64,000 nucleotides of DNA from Calothrix sp. NIES-2100 (GCF_002368195.1 NZ_AP018178.1:9249510-9313509), one strand, 5' to 3'; shown: positions 25,833 through 34,472, counted from the first letter of the stretch. Program-made: numbers and translations. The notes: generated by a model from the sequence alone, not told the origin.

Positions 25833-26414
25833 TCACAAGGAATTTCCGGCTTTGTAGTCCTCAATCGGGGGTTGACAGCTGAGGGTGAAATTCTTTTTAG
25901 GGCGACTTCCAGGCATACATTGTACCTGGGAGCCAGCCCAGACGATTTCCCATACAGGAGGTGAGCTAACTAACAGCGATCGCCCAAAGGTACTCATCTC
26001 CACCCGATATTTAACTTCACTAGTAGAATTATCGCCCTGTTGAACTTGGGTAATCATCACTAAAGCCTGATTCCGTTGGGGATAAGCTACCTCTACTTTA
26101 CGTGTGCCTACCTCTGATACATTGTCCTCAAACAAATTTAATGCCAGAGTAGCAGGATCGCTACCTTGAAGAGTAGAGTTAATACTTGCAAGCGGGATAG
26201 TTTTATAGTGGGTACGCTCTGGATAAGTTTTAATATCCTGAGATATCTCAGTTGCTGCTACTTCTTGTGCTTGCCCATTTTTAGTTTCCAAACTGTGTAC
26301 TGATGGCTGGTGTTGAGAGAAATAAACTCCCGCGCCAGCAGTGGCAAACATACTTAGTATCACAATCAAAAACAATTTCCATTTTACTGACATAAAATTA
26401 AACAAGAATTTCAA
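25833..26414 (-). CDS. Uncharacterised membrane-anchored protein
   Basis: 193 aa with one N-terminal membrane segment (about residues 12-32, WKLFLIVILSMFATAGAGVYF) and an external domain of beta character ending in a Cys pair (VQCMPGSRP ... LSCQPP). A second in-frame ATG at residue 8 is a possible start. I do not recognise a named family. Convergent with YlqD, and its upstream region is shared with the PDH E2 gene on the other strand. Confidence 0.65.
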   Translation of the reverse strand: MKFLFNFMSVKWKLFLIVILSMFATAGAGVYFSQHQPSVHSLETKNGQAQEVAATEISQDIKTYPERTHYKTIPLASINSTLQGSDPATLALNLFEDNVSEVGTRKVEVAYPQRNQALVMITQVQQGDNSTSEVKYRVEMSTFGRSLLVSSPPVWEIVWAGSQVQCMPGSRPKKNFTLSCQPPIEDYKAGNSL

Positions 26415-26896
26415 ACAAGTAAATTATCAACTTTGAATTGTAAATGGAAGCTGAATCGCTGAGCGTCTACCTTTTGGTTGTCAGCAGCCTTTGAAATCAG
26501 GTAAGTAATTATGCGGGAAATAAAGATAGATAACAAACTCATTTGCGGGATACAATACTTGCTGTGGCTATTGATTGTAAATACTTAGCGATCGCAATTT
26601 AATTGCTTTATATATAGACCTTCATCTGGGGTTTTGGTTCCTGGGCATTTGTCAACAGTCAACCGTCAACAGTCAACAGTCTGTAGGGGCGGGTTTATTT
26701 AGATCATTGTTGATCCACGAGGATATCTGTGAACCCGCCCGTACAACAATCAACAGTCAACAGTCAACAGTCAACCGTTAACAGATACGCAAAGCGCAGT
26801 CAAAAATCCCGAAGCGAAAACCCTCACACCAAGATACAATTCGATCTGGTAAAAGCTGTTAAAGTCCATAAATTCATTGATTCACCAAACCACCCT
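26415..26896. other. Divergent intergenic region with heptamers and the inverted 66-bp repeat
   Basis: GTCAACA heptamers at 26650-26678 and 26745-26781 flank a 66-bp block (26679-26744) that is the reverse complement of 8274-8339 with one mismatch. The open frame upstream of the PDH E2 start (from 26729) is translated from this repeat DNA and is not part of the protein. Confidence 0.8.
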
Positions 26897-28204
26897 ATGA
26901 GCATTTACGAAGTATTTATGCCGGCGCTGAGTTCCACCATGACCGAAGGTAAGATTGTATCTTGGGTGAAGTCGCCAGGCGATAAAGTGGAAAAAGGCGA
27001 AACAGTGGTGGTTGTGGAGTCAGATAAGGCAGATATGGATGTGGAATCCTTTTATGAAGGATATCTAGCTCATATTTTAGTGCCTGCGGGTGAATCTGCG
27101 GCTGTGGGAAATGCGATCGCTTTCATCGTCGAAACAGAAGCGGAAATCGAAGCCGCCAAGTCTGCTGCAAATTCTGGTAGTGCAGCTGCGCCTGCTACTG
27201 CTGCTCCTGTACCTGTAGCCGCAACTGTTGCAACAGCAATACCAACGTCTCAAAATGGCTCAAATCACAAAGACGGGCGGTTAGTGGTTTCACCCCGCGC
27301 CCGCAAGTTGGCGAAAGAGTTCAAAATCGATTTGAAGACGCTCAAAGGTAGTGGCCCCTACGGTCGGATTGTTGCTGAAGATGTAGAAGCAGCTGCAAAT
27401 CAAGGTAAGCCAGCCGCTACCGCACCAGTAGCACCGCCACCATCTGTACCCACAACCACCCCAGTAGCACCACCTACTCCCCCATCTGCACCCGCACCTG
27501 CACCCATCCCCGCCGTCGCCAGTGCTGTTCCGGGACAGGTAGTACCTTTAACTACCTTCCAAAATGCAGTTGTCCGGAACATGGTAGCTACCTTATCTGT
27601 ACCTGTTTTCCGTGTAGGTTATACAATTACCACCGATGGGCTAGACAAGCTTTATAAGCAGATTAAATCCAAAGGCGTGACAATGACAGCGCTATTGGCA
27701 AAAGCCGTAGCCGTAACGCTGCAAAAACATCCATTAATCAATGCTAGCTATTCAGAGCAAGGAATTGTTTATCATTCTGATATCAACATTTCTGTTGCTG
27801 TAGCAATGGATGATGGCGGATTGATTACACCTGTGTTAAAGAATGCAGACTTAGTAGATATTTATTCGGTATCGCGCACTTGGAAGTCTTTAGTAGAGCG
27901 TGCGAGAGCAAAACAACTACAACCAGATGAATACAACAGCGGCACCTTTACCGTGTCAAACTTGGGAATGTTTGGTGTAGATACATTTGACGCGATTTTA
28001 CCACCTGGACAAGGTGCAATTTTAGCGATCGGCGCATCTCGCCCGCAACTTGTAGCCACACCTGACGGTTTGTTTGGTGTAAAGCAACAAATGCAGGTAA
28101 ATATTACCGCAGATCATCGGATTATTTACGGCGCTCATGCTGCTGCATTCTTGCAAGATTTAGCTAAGTTAATTGAAACCAATCCGCAATCTTTGACAAT
28201 GTAA
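26897..28204 (+). CDS. pdhC: Pyruvate dehydrogenase E2, dihydrolipoamide acetyltransferase
   Basis: 435 aa. Lipoyl domain at residues 1-75 with the lipoylated Lys44 in ESDKADM; Ala/Pro linker; E3-binding domain (VSPRARKLAKEFKIDL ... GPYGRIVAEDV, about 130-170); second Ala/Pro linker; catalytic acyltransferase domain from about 210. E2 moves acetyl groups to CoA in the complex making acetyl-CoA for fatty-acid synthesis. The active-site motif reads DHRIIYG instead of the usual DHRxxDG; the same Tyr is known in plastid E2 proteins. The start is the ATG at 26897, since MSIYEVFMPALSSTM is the normal N-terminus. Confidence 0.92.
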   Translation: MSIYEVFMPALSSTMTEGKIVSWVKSPGDKVEKGETVVVVESDKADMDVESFYEGYLAHILVPAGESAAVGNAIAFIVETEAEIEAAKSAANSGSAAAPATAAPVPVAATVATAIPTSQNGSNHKDGRLVVSPRARKLAKEFKIDLKTLKGSGPYGRIVAEDVEAAANQGKPAATAPVAPPPSVPTTTPVAPPTPPSAPAPAPIPAVASAVPGQVVPLTTFQNAVVRNMVATLSVPVFRVGYTITTDGLDKLYKQIKSKGVTMTALLAKAVAVTLQKHPLINASYSEQGIVYHSDINISVAVAMDDGGLITPVLKNADLVDIYSVSRTWKSLVERARAKQLQPDEYNSGTFTVSNLGMFGVDTFDAILPPGQGAILAIGASRPQLVATPDGLFGVKQQMQVNITADHRIIYGAHAAAFLQDLAKLIETNPQSLTM

Positions 28205-28343
28205 TACCAATTTTTTATGAAGCTGCATAGAATTCGATCCCCCCTAGCCCCCCTTAAAAAAGGGGGGGAAAGAATCAAAGTCCCCCTTTTTAAGGGGGAT
28301 TTAGGGGGATCGAGATATGTGCAACTTCACATTAAATTGGTAT
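28204..28343. mobile_element. Miniature element with ATACCAATT ends and GATCCCCC core
   Basis: Begins at the last base of the pdhC stop codon. Ends are ATACCAATTTTTTATGAAG and the complement of ATACCAATTTAATGTGAAG; the core 28236-28311 is nearly identical to those at 10982 and 56758. It gives pdhC an instant 3' hairpin. Confidence 0.7.
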
Positions 28344-28378
28344 AAGAATAATTTCTTAAGAAAAGAATGTTACTTTTA

Positions 28379-28411
28379 AGACTTGGAGTTAATTTAACTT
28401 CAAGTCTTTTT
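28379..28411 (+). terminator. Terminator downstream of pdhC
   Basis: AAGACTTGGAGTT pairs with AACTTCAAGTCTT (one mismatch) around a four-base loop, followed by TTTTTA. It lies between the convergent pdhC and xisI genes; the T-run is on the pdhC strand. Confidence 0.75.
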
Positions 28412-28424
28412 ACTTGGTGAGTTG

Positions 28425-28763
28425 CTACGCGATCGCAAATTCAGTATATTGTCTGAGATGAGGTGGATGAAAGGCTAAAACAATCTCCTCCCTGGCAATT
28501 CCTTTGTGCAACAAATCTGTCGCCACCCCATCCTCTGTCCAATCTTCCTCAATCCAAATTTTGTCAGCTTGCAAACGGATATGAATCATCACACTCTTAA
28601 TCCGTTCGTCTTTGTGCCAACCCATCAATAGCAAAAGGTACTGATCGCGTACCTCATCAAAGGCTAAAGCACTAACAGTTGTAGAACCAGATTTTTCATT
28701 GAGTTGATGATATTCTGTTAAAACTTCTTGGACGATTTGACGATGATGCTTTAATCTATCCAT
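28425..28763 (-). CDS. xisI: XisI-family protein (fdxN element excision controlling factor)
   Basis: 112 aa beginning MDRLKHHRQIVQEVLTEYH and including the typical DEVRDQYLLLLMGWHKDER and IWIEEDWTEDGVATDLL. XisI homologues are small acidic proteins found almost always with XisH, often as several pairs per cyanobacterial genome. They were named for control of excision of the fdxN DNA element in heterocysts; most copies lie far from any such element, and none is visible here. Overlaps xisH by 13 bases, so the pair is coupled. Confidence 0.85.
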   Translation of the reverse strand: MDRLKHHRQIVQEVLTEYHQLNEKSGSTTVSALAFDEVRDQYLLLLMGWHKDERIKSVMIHIRLQADKIWIEEDWTEDGVATDLLHKGIAREEIVLAFHPPHLRQYTEFAIA

Positions 28764-29167
28764 TGCACAATTACCTCATTTTCTGCATCAACGATTAACA
28801 ATTTAACCTGATTCCGATTGATAATCATCTGAGCTAACTGACGTTGAAAATAACTGTTATAGGTTCCTTGTGTAATCGCCAAATACAGTTCAAAATCTAA
28901 TGCTGTCTCTAGCAAAATATCTCGATAAACAACATACTGACCCACAGCTTGCTCTAAGTCATTAATAAACGATTTACCTAAGAAGCTTTTGACTTCTACA
29001 AGGATTTTTTGACCCTGTTTTTCTGCCGCGATCGATTTTTCGGCTGCAATATCCACATATAAGCGATCGCCACCATACTCCAAAGTATAATCTTCTGTTA
29101 AAATCTCCCAGCCATCCTTGATCAATGCAAATCTCACAGCATTATGGTAAACATCCTTAGCAGGCAT
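28751..29167 (-). CDS. xisH: XisH-family protein, PD-(D/E)xK nuclease-like
   Basis: 138 aa beginning MPAKDVYHNAVRFALIKDGW. A restriction-endonuclease-like core is suggested by the acidic position in LYVDIAAEKS and the E-x-K in ILVEVKSF (about residues 30-65), followed by NDLEQAVGQYVVYRDIL. Partner of the overlapping xisI. Known biology is limited to the fdxN excision phenotype; a toxin-antitoxin or nuclease-inhibitor relation of the pair is inference. A 21-bp minisatellite begins 140 bases upstream of its start. Confidence 0.85.
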   Translation of the reverse strand: MPAKDVYHNAVRFALIKDGWEILTEDYTLEYGGDRLYVDIAAEKSIAAEKQGQKILVEVKSFLGKSFINDLEQAVGQYVVYRDILLETALDFELYLAITQGTYNSYFQRQLAQMIINRNQVKLLIVDAENEVIVQWID

Positions 29168-29306
29168 CTATGATTTTTGAACTACATACCGCTTCAATTT
29201 TAACGCGATCGCCTAATTATAAAAAGTCATTGCCAGCAAAGCAATCTCGAAAAGGGCGATCGCTCTTTAATGCCATTTTTTCAGATTAGATGCAGAGTTT
29301 GCGGAA

Positions 29307-29585
29307 GCCACTATTGAGTTGAGGAAAGCCACTATTGAGTTGAGAATAGCCACTATTGAGTTGAGGAAAGCCGCTATTGAGTTAAGAATAGCCACTATTG
29401 AGTTAAGGAAAGCCACTATTGAGTTGAGAATAGCCACTATTGAGTTGAGGAAAGCCGCTATTGAGTTAAGAATAGCCACTATTGAGTTGAGAATAGCCGC
29501 TATTGAGTTGAGAATAGCCGCTATTGAGTTGAGAATAGCCGCTATTGAGTTGAGGAAAGCCGCTATTGAGTTGAGGAAAGCCGCT
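29307..29585. repeat. Minisatellite: 13 tandem copies of a 21-bp unit
   Basis: The unit is GCCACTATTGAGTTGAGGAA plus one base, with variants GCCGCT, GTTAAG and GAATA. Unit types alternate GGAAA / GAATA so that copies 1-4 and 5-8 form two 84-bp higher-order repeats; the last five copies have a simpler pattern. Being a multiple of three, it is open on both strands and would encode heptads (IELRKAA on plus, FLNSIVA on minus), but no ribosome site supports a gene. Confidence 0.9.
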
Positions 29586-29636
29586 ACAAGGTTCGTTTTT
29601 GTGTGGTGCGATCGCTTAATTATCGCTTAATGATAA

Positions 29637-29712
29637 AAAGTCATTGCGAATGTAGCGAAGCGGAATGAAGCAATCGCAATGGCTGGGATCGCTTCGCTTC
29701 GCTCGCAATGAC
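29637..29712. repeat. Dispersed palindromic repeat (CGCTTCGCT type)
   Basis: GTCATTGCGA ... GCGAAGCGGAATGAAGCAATC ... TCGCTTCGCTCGCAATGAC split over an imperfect palindrome. Related copies lie near 41795-41845 and 42766-42802. Noncoding. Confidence 0.6.
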
Positions 29713-29730
29713 TGTAAATATTTTGCCCAT

Positions 29731-32565
29731 CTACTTAGCTGGTTCTGGTGGTAAACCAAGCTTGGCACGGAAATCTTTGTCGTATATTGCCTTATCCCAA
29801 TTTTTAGCAGATTTAACTTGCTCAGGAGTAAGATTTTTAGCATACCTGAGGTTAGTATAGCTGAGGTCGGCATTAGTGAGGTTGGCATCCCTGAGGTCAG
29901 CACCGATGAACAGGGCAAGCAAGAGTGTAGCATTGCTCAGGTCAGCACTGATGAGCTTAGCACCGATGAACTTGGCACCACGGAGGTCGGCATAATTGAG
30001 ATAGGCACGGCTGAGGTTGGCATCGCTGAGGTTGGTAGCGACGAGGCTGGCACCGATGGGGTAAGCAAATCTGAGGTCGGCACCACTGAGGTTAGTCAAG
30101 CCGAGATTAGCAAAGCTGAGGTTAGCAGCGCGGAGGTCGGCATCACTGAGGTTGGCAAAGCTGAGGTCAGCACCACTAAAATTTCCATGAGCTAGGCTCT
30201 CATTAGTTTTCACTAGCTTCTCCATCGCTGTATTGAATGCATAACGATTATTCTGTCTTTTAGCAGTATCTAGGTCATGCTTAAGTTGGCTTATCCTAAT
30301 TTGTCTCTCTATTACAATACCCAGAACTACTGACGCAACCAGCGAGATAATTAAGAGTAAACCAACAGATATAAAGCGATTATTCCGTCTTTGTCTGACA
30401 CTTATTTGAATCAACTCAGCAGATAGGTCAGATAATCTTAAGTTATCAGTTTGTTGCTTCTGAAATTCTTCTGCCTCTCTCAGCCGCTTTCCTTGAAGTA
30501 GATAATCTTTCGCCTTTCCTCTATCTCGCCATTCAACAGCCGCCGCTTCAATTTTGCGTTTTTGTCGCAATACATCCCGACTTTCTTCAATCCACTTGCG
30601 TAATAGCGACCAATGGCGAATCAATACTTCATGCGCTACATCAACCACAGCAATTTTACCTTGCTGAATTGATGTATAAACTCTTCTTTGTTCCTTTGCG
30701 TCTTTGCGCCTTTGCGTGAGATTTTCATCTCTGGATTCCGCAACATCTAAAGTATTGGTAACAACTAACTTCTCATCTGCTAACCGTTGAATTACTCTAT
30801 TAATCAAAACTTCTGAATACTGCGAACTCACTAAATCCCGTTGCACAACCTGTCTACGCGTATCTTCTGTTCCTTCTCCCAACTGCGTCAACTCTATAAA
30901 GATCCGCTTTGTTGCCTGCTGTTCCTCTGGTGAGAATGATTCATAAACTTCTGTAGCGCGTGTTTGCAGCGTTCCCCTAACTCCACCTAGCCTGGTATAA
31001 GCATTAAGGGTTAACTGTTGCTCAGTTCTTTGCTTCCAAAGTTCTGTTAGCGTATACTGCAACAATGGTAAACTTCCCGGTGAACCTTCTACATCCGCAA
31101 TCATTTCTGAAACTAATTCCGGTTCTATTTTTAAACTCACCTGTTCAGCAGGTTTAATAATTGCTAATTCTAATTCCCCCCGACTCATCGGTGTTAATGT
31201 TACTAAATTATCCTGAATTTTCTTAGCAAGTCCGCCATACTCTTGTTCTAAACATTTCCCAAAAAAATCGGCTCGCATTGTAATTACTAAGCAGAGTTTA
31301 TTGTCATCACGCTGCAAAGTACCTAGCAAACATTCAAAAAATTCTTGTTGTTTTTTAACATCTTTACACAGGGTAAAAGCTTCCTCAAACTGGTCTATTA
31401 CTAATACCACACGCTGAGTTTGGGTAGCAGTAATCAATTTTCCTAAACCGACTGCTCCTTTAGCAATTAATTCTTCAGCTTTATCTAATTGTGATGCGCG
31501 TTCAACATCTGATAATCCTGATTCTACAAATGCTAATGCTAAACTTTGCAAAGGATTAGCGCCTGGTCAAAAAATTTTAAATTGCCAAGTTTCGCTACCC
31601 GATAACCTACGTCCTAATTTTAATTGATAAAGTAAACCTGCTCTCACAACACTAGATTTACCACTTCCTGATGCTCCCAACACAGCCAGGAAATTACCAG
31701 AACGCACTTTGTCTAATAATTCATCTGTTAACGCAGTTCTGCCATAAAAAAACTTAGCATCTTCCTCAGTGCAGTCAAAATAAGATAACCCTTTGTAAGG
31801 ACAGATAGCTGATTCTTGTACGGTGGAGTTGGTAGGCGATGTATTCCACTGACGGGTAAGATTAATTGCTTCACCAGAGTTAGCAAAAATGGGACGCTGG
31901 GGGAAGGGGTGATGTGTTTGATTGAGAAAGTCTACTAAGGTGTAATTACTTATCCAACGGTCTTGTTTTGGTTCCAAACCTTTGATTAGTGCGGCGGTAA
32001 GAACGCTGTTTTGGCTATTAATGTCTTCATACGCCAGTTCAAAATCACGAGAAGCCGCAATAAAACACCTGTCTCTGCCTTTACCTCTATCCCCTGGATC
32101 TGCCTCAGCAAAATTTAGCACTTCGCCGCTATAGCAGCAATCTAAAATTATAATTTGTTGTCTAACTTCGCTTTCTTGTAGCAGTCGCCGCAGCCATTGC
32201 AGAGATAATCCCCAATTCCCCGCTTCTGGGTTAACTTCACTGGTGGCTAAAAAGCCTTCCTCAACGCCTTGTTCTTCCCGCAATCCATGACCGGAAAAAT
32301 ACAGTAGCGCGGTGTCTGGTGGATTACCTTTTGGCTTAAATAGTTGAGCGATCGCTTTTTTTAATTGCGTTAAACTAACTTTAGTTTGCTTACCAATGCG
32401 AATTGTCTCATTTTCTTTGTCTTTGACAGCAGGTAGGCGCGTTACTTTAAATTCCCCGTACTTTTCCAAGATTTGCGCTATGGCTTCTGCATCCGCAGCG
32501 GGTGCGTTGAGACTTCTTAAGCGGTCATAGCTATTAATTCCCACTACTAAAGCGTCTCGACTCAT
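29731..32565 (-). pseudogene. Caspase-like / nSTAND NTPase / pentapeptide protein, split by one in-frame TGA
   Basis: A 944-codon frame with one internal stop at 31567-31569. Part 1 (residues 1-332): caspase fold with His93 in YFSGHG and the Cys dyad in ILDCCYSG (143-144), then an nSTAND entry sequence CPYKGLSYF (256-264) and Walker A GASGSGKSS (298-306). Part 2 (from residue 334): Walker B VVLVIDQFEEAF (about 387-397), NTPase C-region, one membrane helix (731-752) and pentapeptide repeats (about 795-908). The stop is CGA to TGA in the context IF(R)PGANPLQ; reading stays in frame on both sides and neither half shows decay, so the lesion is recent, a sequencing error, or a recoded codon. Such proteins are thought to sense invasion or stress and trigger proteolysis or cell death. 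A TTG at 31551 could in principle restart translation. A 30-base repeat (near 30692-30722) is inserted in frame. Confidence 0.88.
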
Positions 32566-32830
32566 CCTGGTAAGCCTTATGATAGTTGTGTCGCATTATT
32601 TCTAGGTTATACAGAAAATTTACCGTATTTTCCGTAAAAATGGTGTAGTAATCATTGATGTTAGTTAAATTGCCCAAAGTACTAGCACCCCACCCCCAGC
32701 CCCTCCCCGCAAGCGAGGAGGGGAGTAAAATTTAGGTTTAGCGGGGTGGGATTGGTAAGGATACTTTAGGTAGCCCTTTCAAGATGAGTAAAAATTTTGC
32801 TCAAAAAATCCCTGTTTACTCTGTGCCTAA

Positions 32831-33138
32831 TATAGCTTTTCCTCATCAAATGAGGTACACAATAGCCATTGGTGTCAACTTAAGTTAAAAGCTATATAGG
32901 GCGAGCGTTGTGCAAATACCCTCTCGCCCTCATCCCCTAACCCCTTCTCCCTAAAGGAGAAGGGGAATCTGATTAAAAACACCCCTCTCCCTAAGGGAGA
33001 GGGGCTGGGGGTAAGGGCAAAACGTTTTCACAAAGCGGGTTTCACGTTAAGTTGACACCAATGCACAATAGCCCCCTCCTCGCTTGCGGGGAGGGGGTTG
33101 GGGGTGGGGTTCTTCTCACTCAACCGAGAAATGCTATA
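32831..33138. mobile_element. Miniature element family 2, interrupted by family 1 copy C
   Basis: Ends TATAGCTTTTCC and the complement of TATAGCATTTC. With the inserted 197 bp and one 9-bp duplicate removed, it aligns along its length with the intact copy 22273-22378 (GTACACAATAGCCCCCTCC against GTACATCATAGCCCCCTCC), which shows the ancestral empty site. Confidence 0.85.
32867..33063. mobile_element. Miniature inverted-repeat element, family 1, copy C (nested)
   Basis: 197 bp with ends CATTGGTGTCAACTTAA and the complement of CATTGGTGTCAACTTAA (one mismatch) and a perfect 9-bp duplication CACAATAGC (32858-32866 and 33064-33072). Its interior differs from copies A and B (CCCCTTCTCC and CCCCTCTCCC hairpins), so only the termini are shared. 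Confidence 0.88.
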
Positions 33139-33288
33139 CGGTTAAATAAAATACTTTTAAACCGCAGAGGACGCAGATAACGCTCCAGAGGAAAGCAAAG
33201 ATTTTCTGAGCCACCTGGAAAGGGGTAGATACTTTAGGTAATGAGCTTGACATGATATTAAGTAACTGTATTACGCGAGATTTATCCT

Positions 33289-33684
33289 ATGCCCCAACTC
33301 ACACCGATTCAATTAGAAGATGGCACGATTATTTACATTGAAGCCACAAATAATGTCGATGCGCCGCCTGTTAGCATTGAAGTTTCTCCAGAGGGTGAGG
33401 AAGAAGCTTTGATTAATAAGGGATGGGATGCTGATGCTGCTCAAAAACAGATAGTGCAGAATTTTCAGGCAATTGAAGGGACGATTCGGGCTTACACTGT
33501 TTATACGCTGAATGCTTTTAAGAAAATCCCTGTGGCTAATATCGATAAAGTCACTCTGGAATTTGGCATCAAAGTTGGTGGTGAGGCGGGTATACCCTAC
33601 GTGACTAAAGGTACGGCTGAAAGTAATCTCAAGGTAACGGTAGAGTGTTCCTTTCCTAATCAGCCGGAAAAGAAAACTCAGTAA
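33289..33684 (+). CDS. CU044_2847-family (trypsin-co-occurring domain 1 type) protein
   Basis: 131 aa with an N-terminal strand pair PIQLEDGTIIYIEA and the C-terminal VTLEFGIKVGGEAGIPYVTKGTAESNLKV split across two strands, typical of the CU044_2847 family (Trypco1). Known biology: this small domain recurs with trypsin-like, caspase-like and STAND proteins in predicted bacterial conflict systems; its biochemical role is unknown. Here it is divergent from the caspase-STAND gene across a 723-base region. It is two bases from the glycosyltransferase gene, so it may be co-transcribed with that instead. Confidence 0.72.
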   Translation: MPQLTPIQLEDGTIIYIEATNNVDAPPVSIEVSPEGEEEALINKGWDADAAQKQIVQNFQAIEGTIRAYTVYTLNAFKKIPVANIDKVTLEFGIKVGGEAGIPYVTKGTAESNLKVTVECSFPNQPEKKTQ

Positions 33685-33686
33685 TC

Positions 33687-34397
33687 ATGAATCAGAATCT
33701 TGATGCTGCCAAAATTTCTATCATTATTCCGGCTCTCAATGAAGCAGCAAATATTGAAGATGTAATTATCACAACTCAAAACAGTACAAATACAGAAATT
33801 ATTTTGGTCGATGGTGGCTCTCAAGATGACACTGTAGCCATAGCCCAATTATTAGGTGTAAAAGTTATTTCTTCATCTCCTGGGCGGGCGGTGCAAATGA
33901 ACGCTGGTGCTGTAGTTGCTAGCGGTGAAATTCTGCTATTTCTCCATGCAGATACTCGGTTACCTGCTGGCTTTGAGGTGATGATTCGCACCGCACTACA
34001 ACAACCGGGAACAGTGGCAGGTGCGTTTAACTTGCGGATTGATGCATCGGGTTGGGGTATGAGGTTGGTGGAATTGGGGGTAAAAGTGCGATCGCATTTT
34101 TGGCAAATGCCATACGGCGATCAAGCAATTTTTATCACAAAAGATATATTTCAGCAAATTGGCAACTTTCCTGAATTGCCGATTATGGAAGATTTTGAAC
34201 TCATCCGCCGTTTAAAATGCATTGGTAAAATTGCGATTATCCAAGAATCAGTTATCACATCTGCTCGGCGTTGGTTGCGTAAGGGAATTCTTCAAACCAC
34301 CCTAATTAATCAAATAGTCATCATCGCTTATTTACTGGGAATATCACCACAGCGAATTCGTCGCTGGTATCGCCAAGAAAAATTTAGGAAGAATTAA
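33687..34397 (+). CDS. Family 2 glycosyltransferase, TIGR04283 type
   Basis: 236 aa GT-A fold: ISIIIPALNEAANIEDVI at the start, LVDGGSQDDTVAIAQ near residue 42, the DxD-type LLFLHADTRLP near 88, and QAIFITKDIFQQIGNFPELPIMEDFELIRRLK split around residue 160. This matches the TIGR04283 family, named for arsenosugar biosynthesis because some members sit in arsenic loci. No arsenic genes are seen here. Followed by two TVP38-like genes and a MerA-like gene, a grouping common in cyanobacteria. Confidence 0.82.
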   Translation: MNQNLDAAKISIIIPALNEAANIEDVIITTQNSTNTEIILVDGGSQDDTVAIAQLLGVKVISSSPGRAVQMNAGAVVASGEILLFLHADTRLPAGFEVMIRTALQQPGTVAGAFNLRIDASGWGMRLVELGVKVRSHFWQMPYGDQAIFITKDIFQQIGNFPELPIMEDFELIRRLKCIGKIAIIQESVITSARRWLRKGILQTTLINQIVIIAYLLGISPQRIRRWYRQEKFRKN

Positions 34398-34472
34398 GCT
34401 GATTCTCAGGGAAGTAGAATATTTTGGTTGAAGATGAGGGAGGGACAAGGAGGACAAAGGAGATAAATAACA

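Larger units (their letters stand above)
32566..33288. other. Divergent intergenic region with nested miniature elements
   Basis: Promoter region shared by the caspase gene and the Trypco1-type gene. It contains a CCCCACCCCCAGCCCC-type hairpin (about 32687-32752), family 2 element 32831-33138 interrupted by family 1 copy C, and ACCGCAGAGGACGCAGA dispersed repeat (about 33162). No gene. Confidence 0.7.

Noticed and set aside
28425..29167. fdxN element itself
   Set aside because: XisH/XisI homologues occur widely without it; no fdxN gene, XisF recombinase or attachment-site pair is visible.
29307..29585. CRISPR array
   Set aside because: Units are directly adjacent with no variable spacers; it is a minisatellite. 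The heptamer arrays fail for the same reason.
29319..29630. 103-residue heptad-repeat protein on the plus strand
   Set aside because: Open only because the 21-bp unit lacks stops; no ribosome binding site or unique N-terminus.
29818..30195. 125-residue plus-strand frame with EVG/EVST repeats
   Set aside because: Antisense shadow of the pentapeptide repeats in the caspase-STAND gene.
31540..31570. Frameshift between the two parts of the caspase-STAND gene
   Set aside because: The two frames are in register (31566 to 31551 is 15 bases); the interruption is one TGA codon, not a shift.
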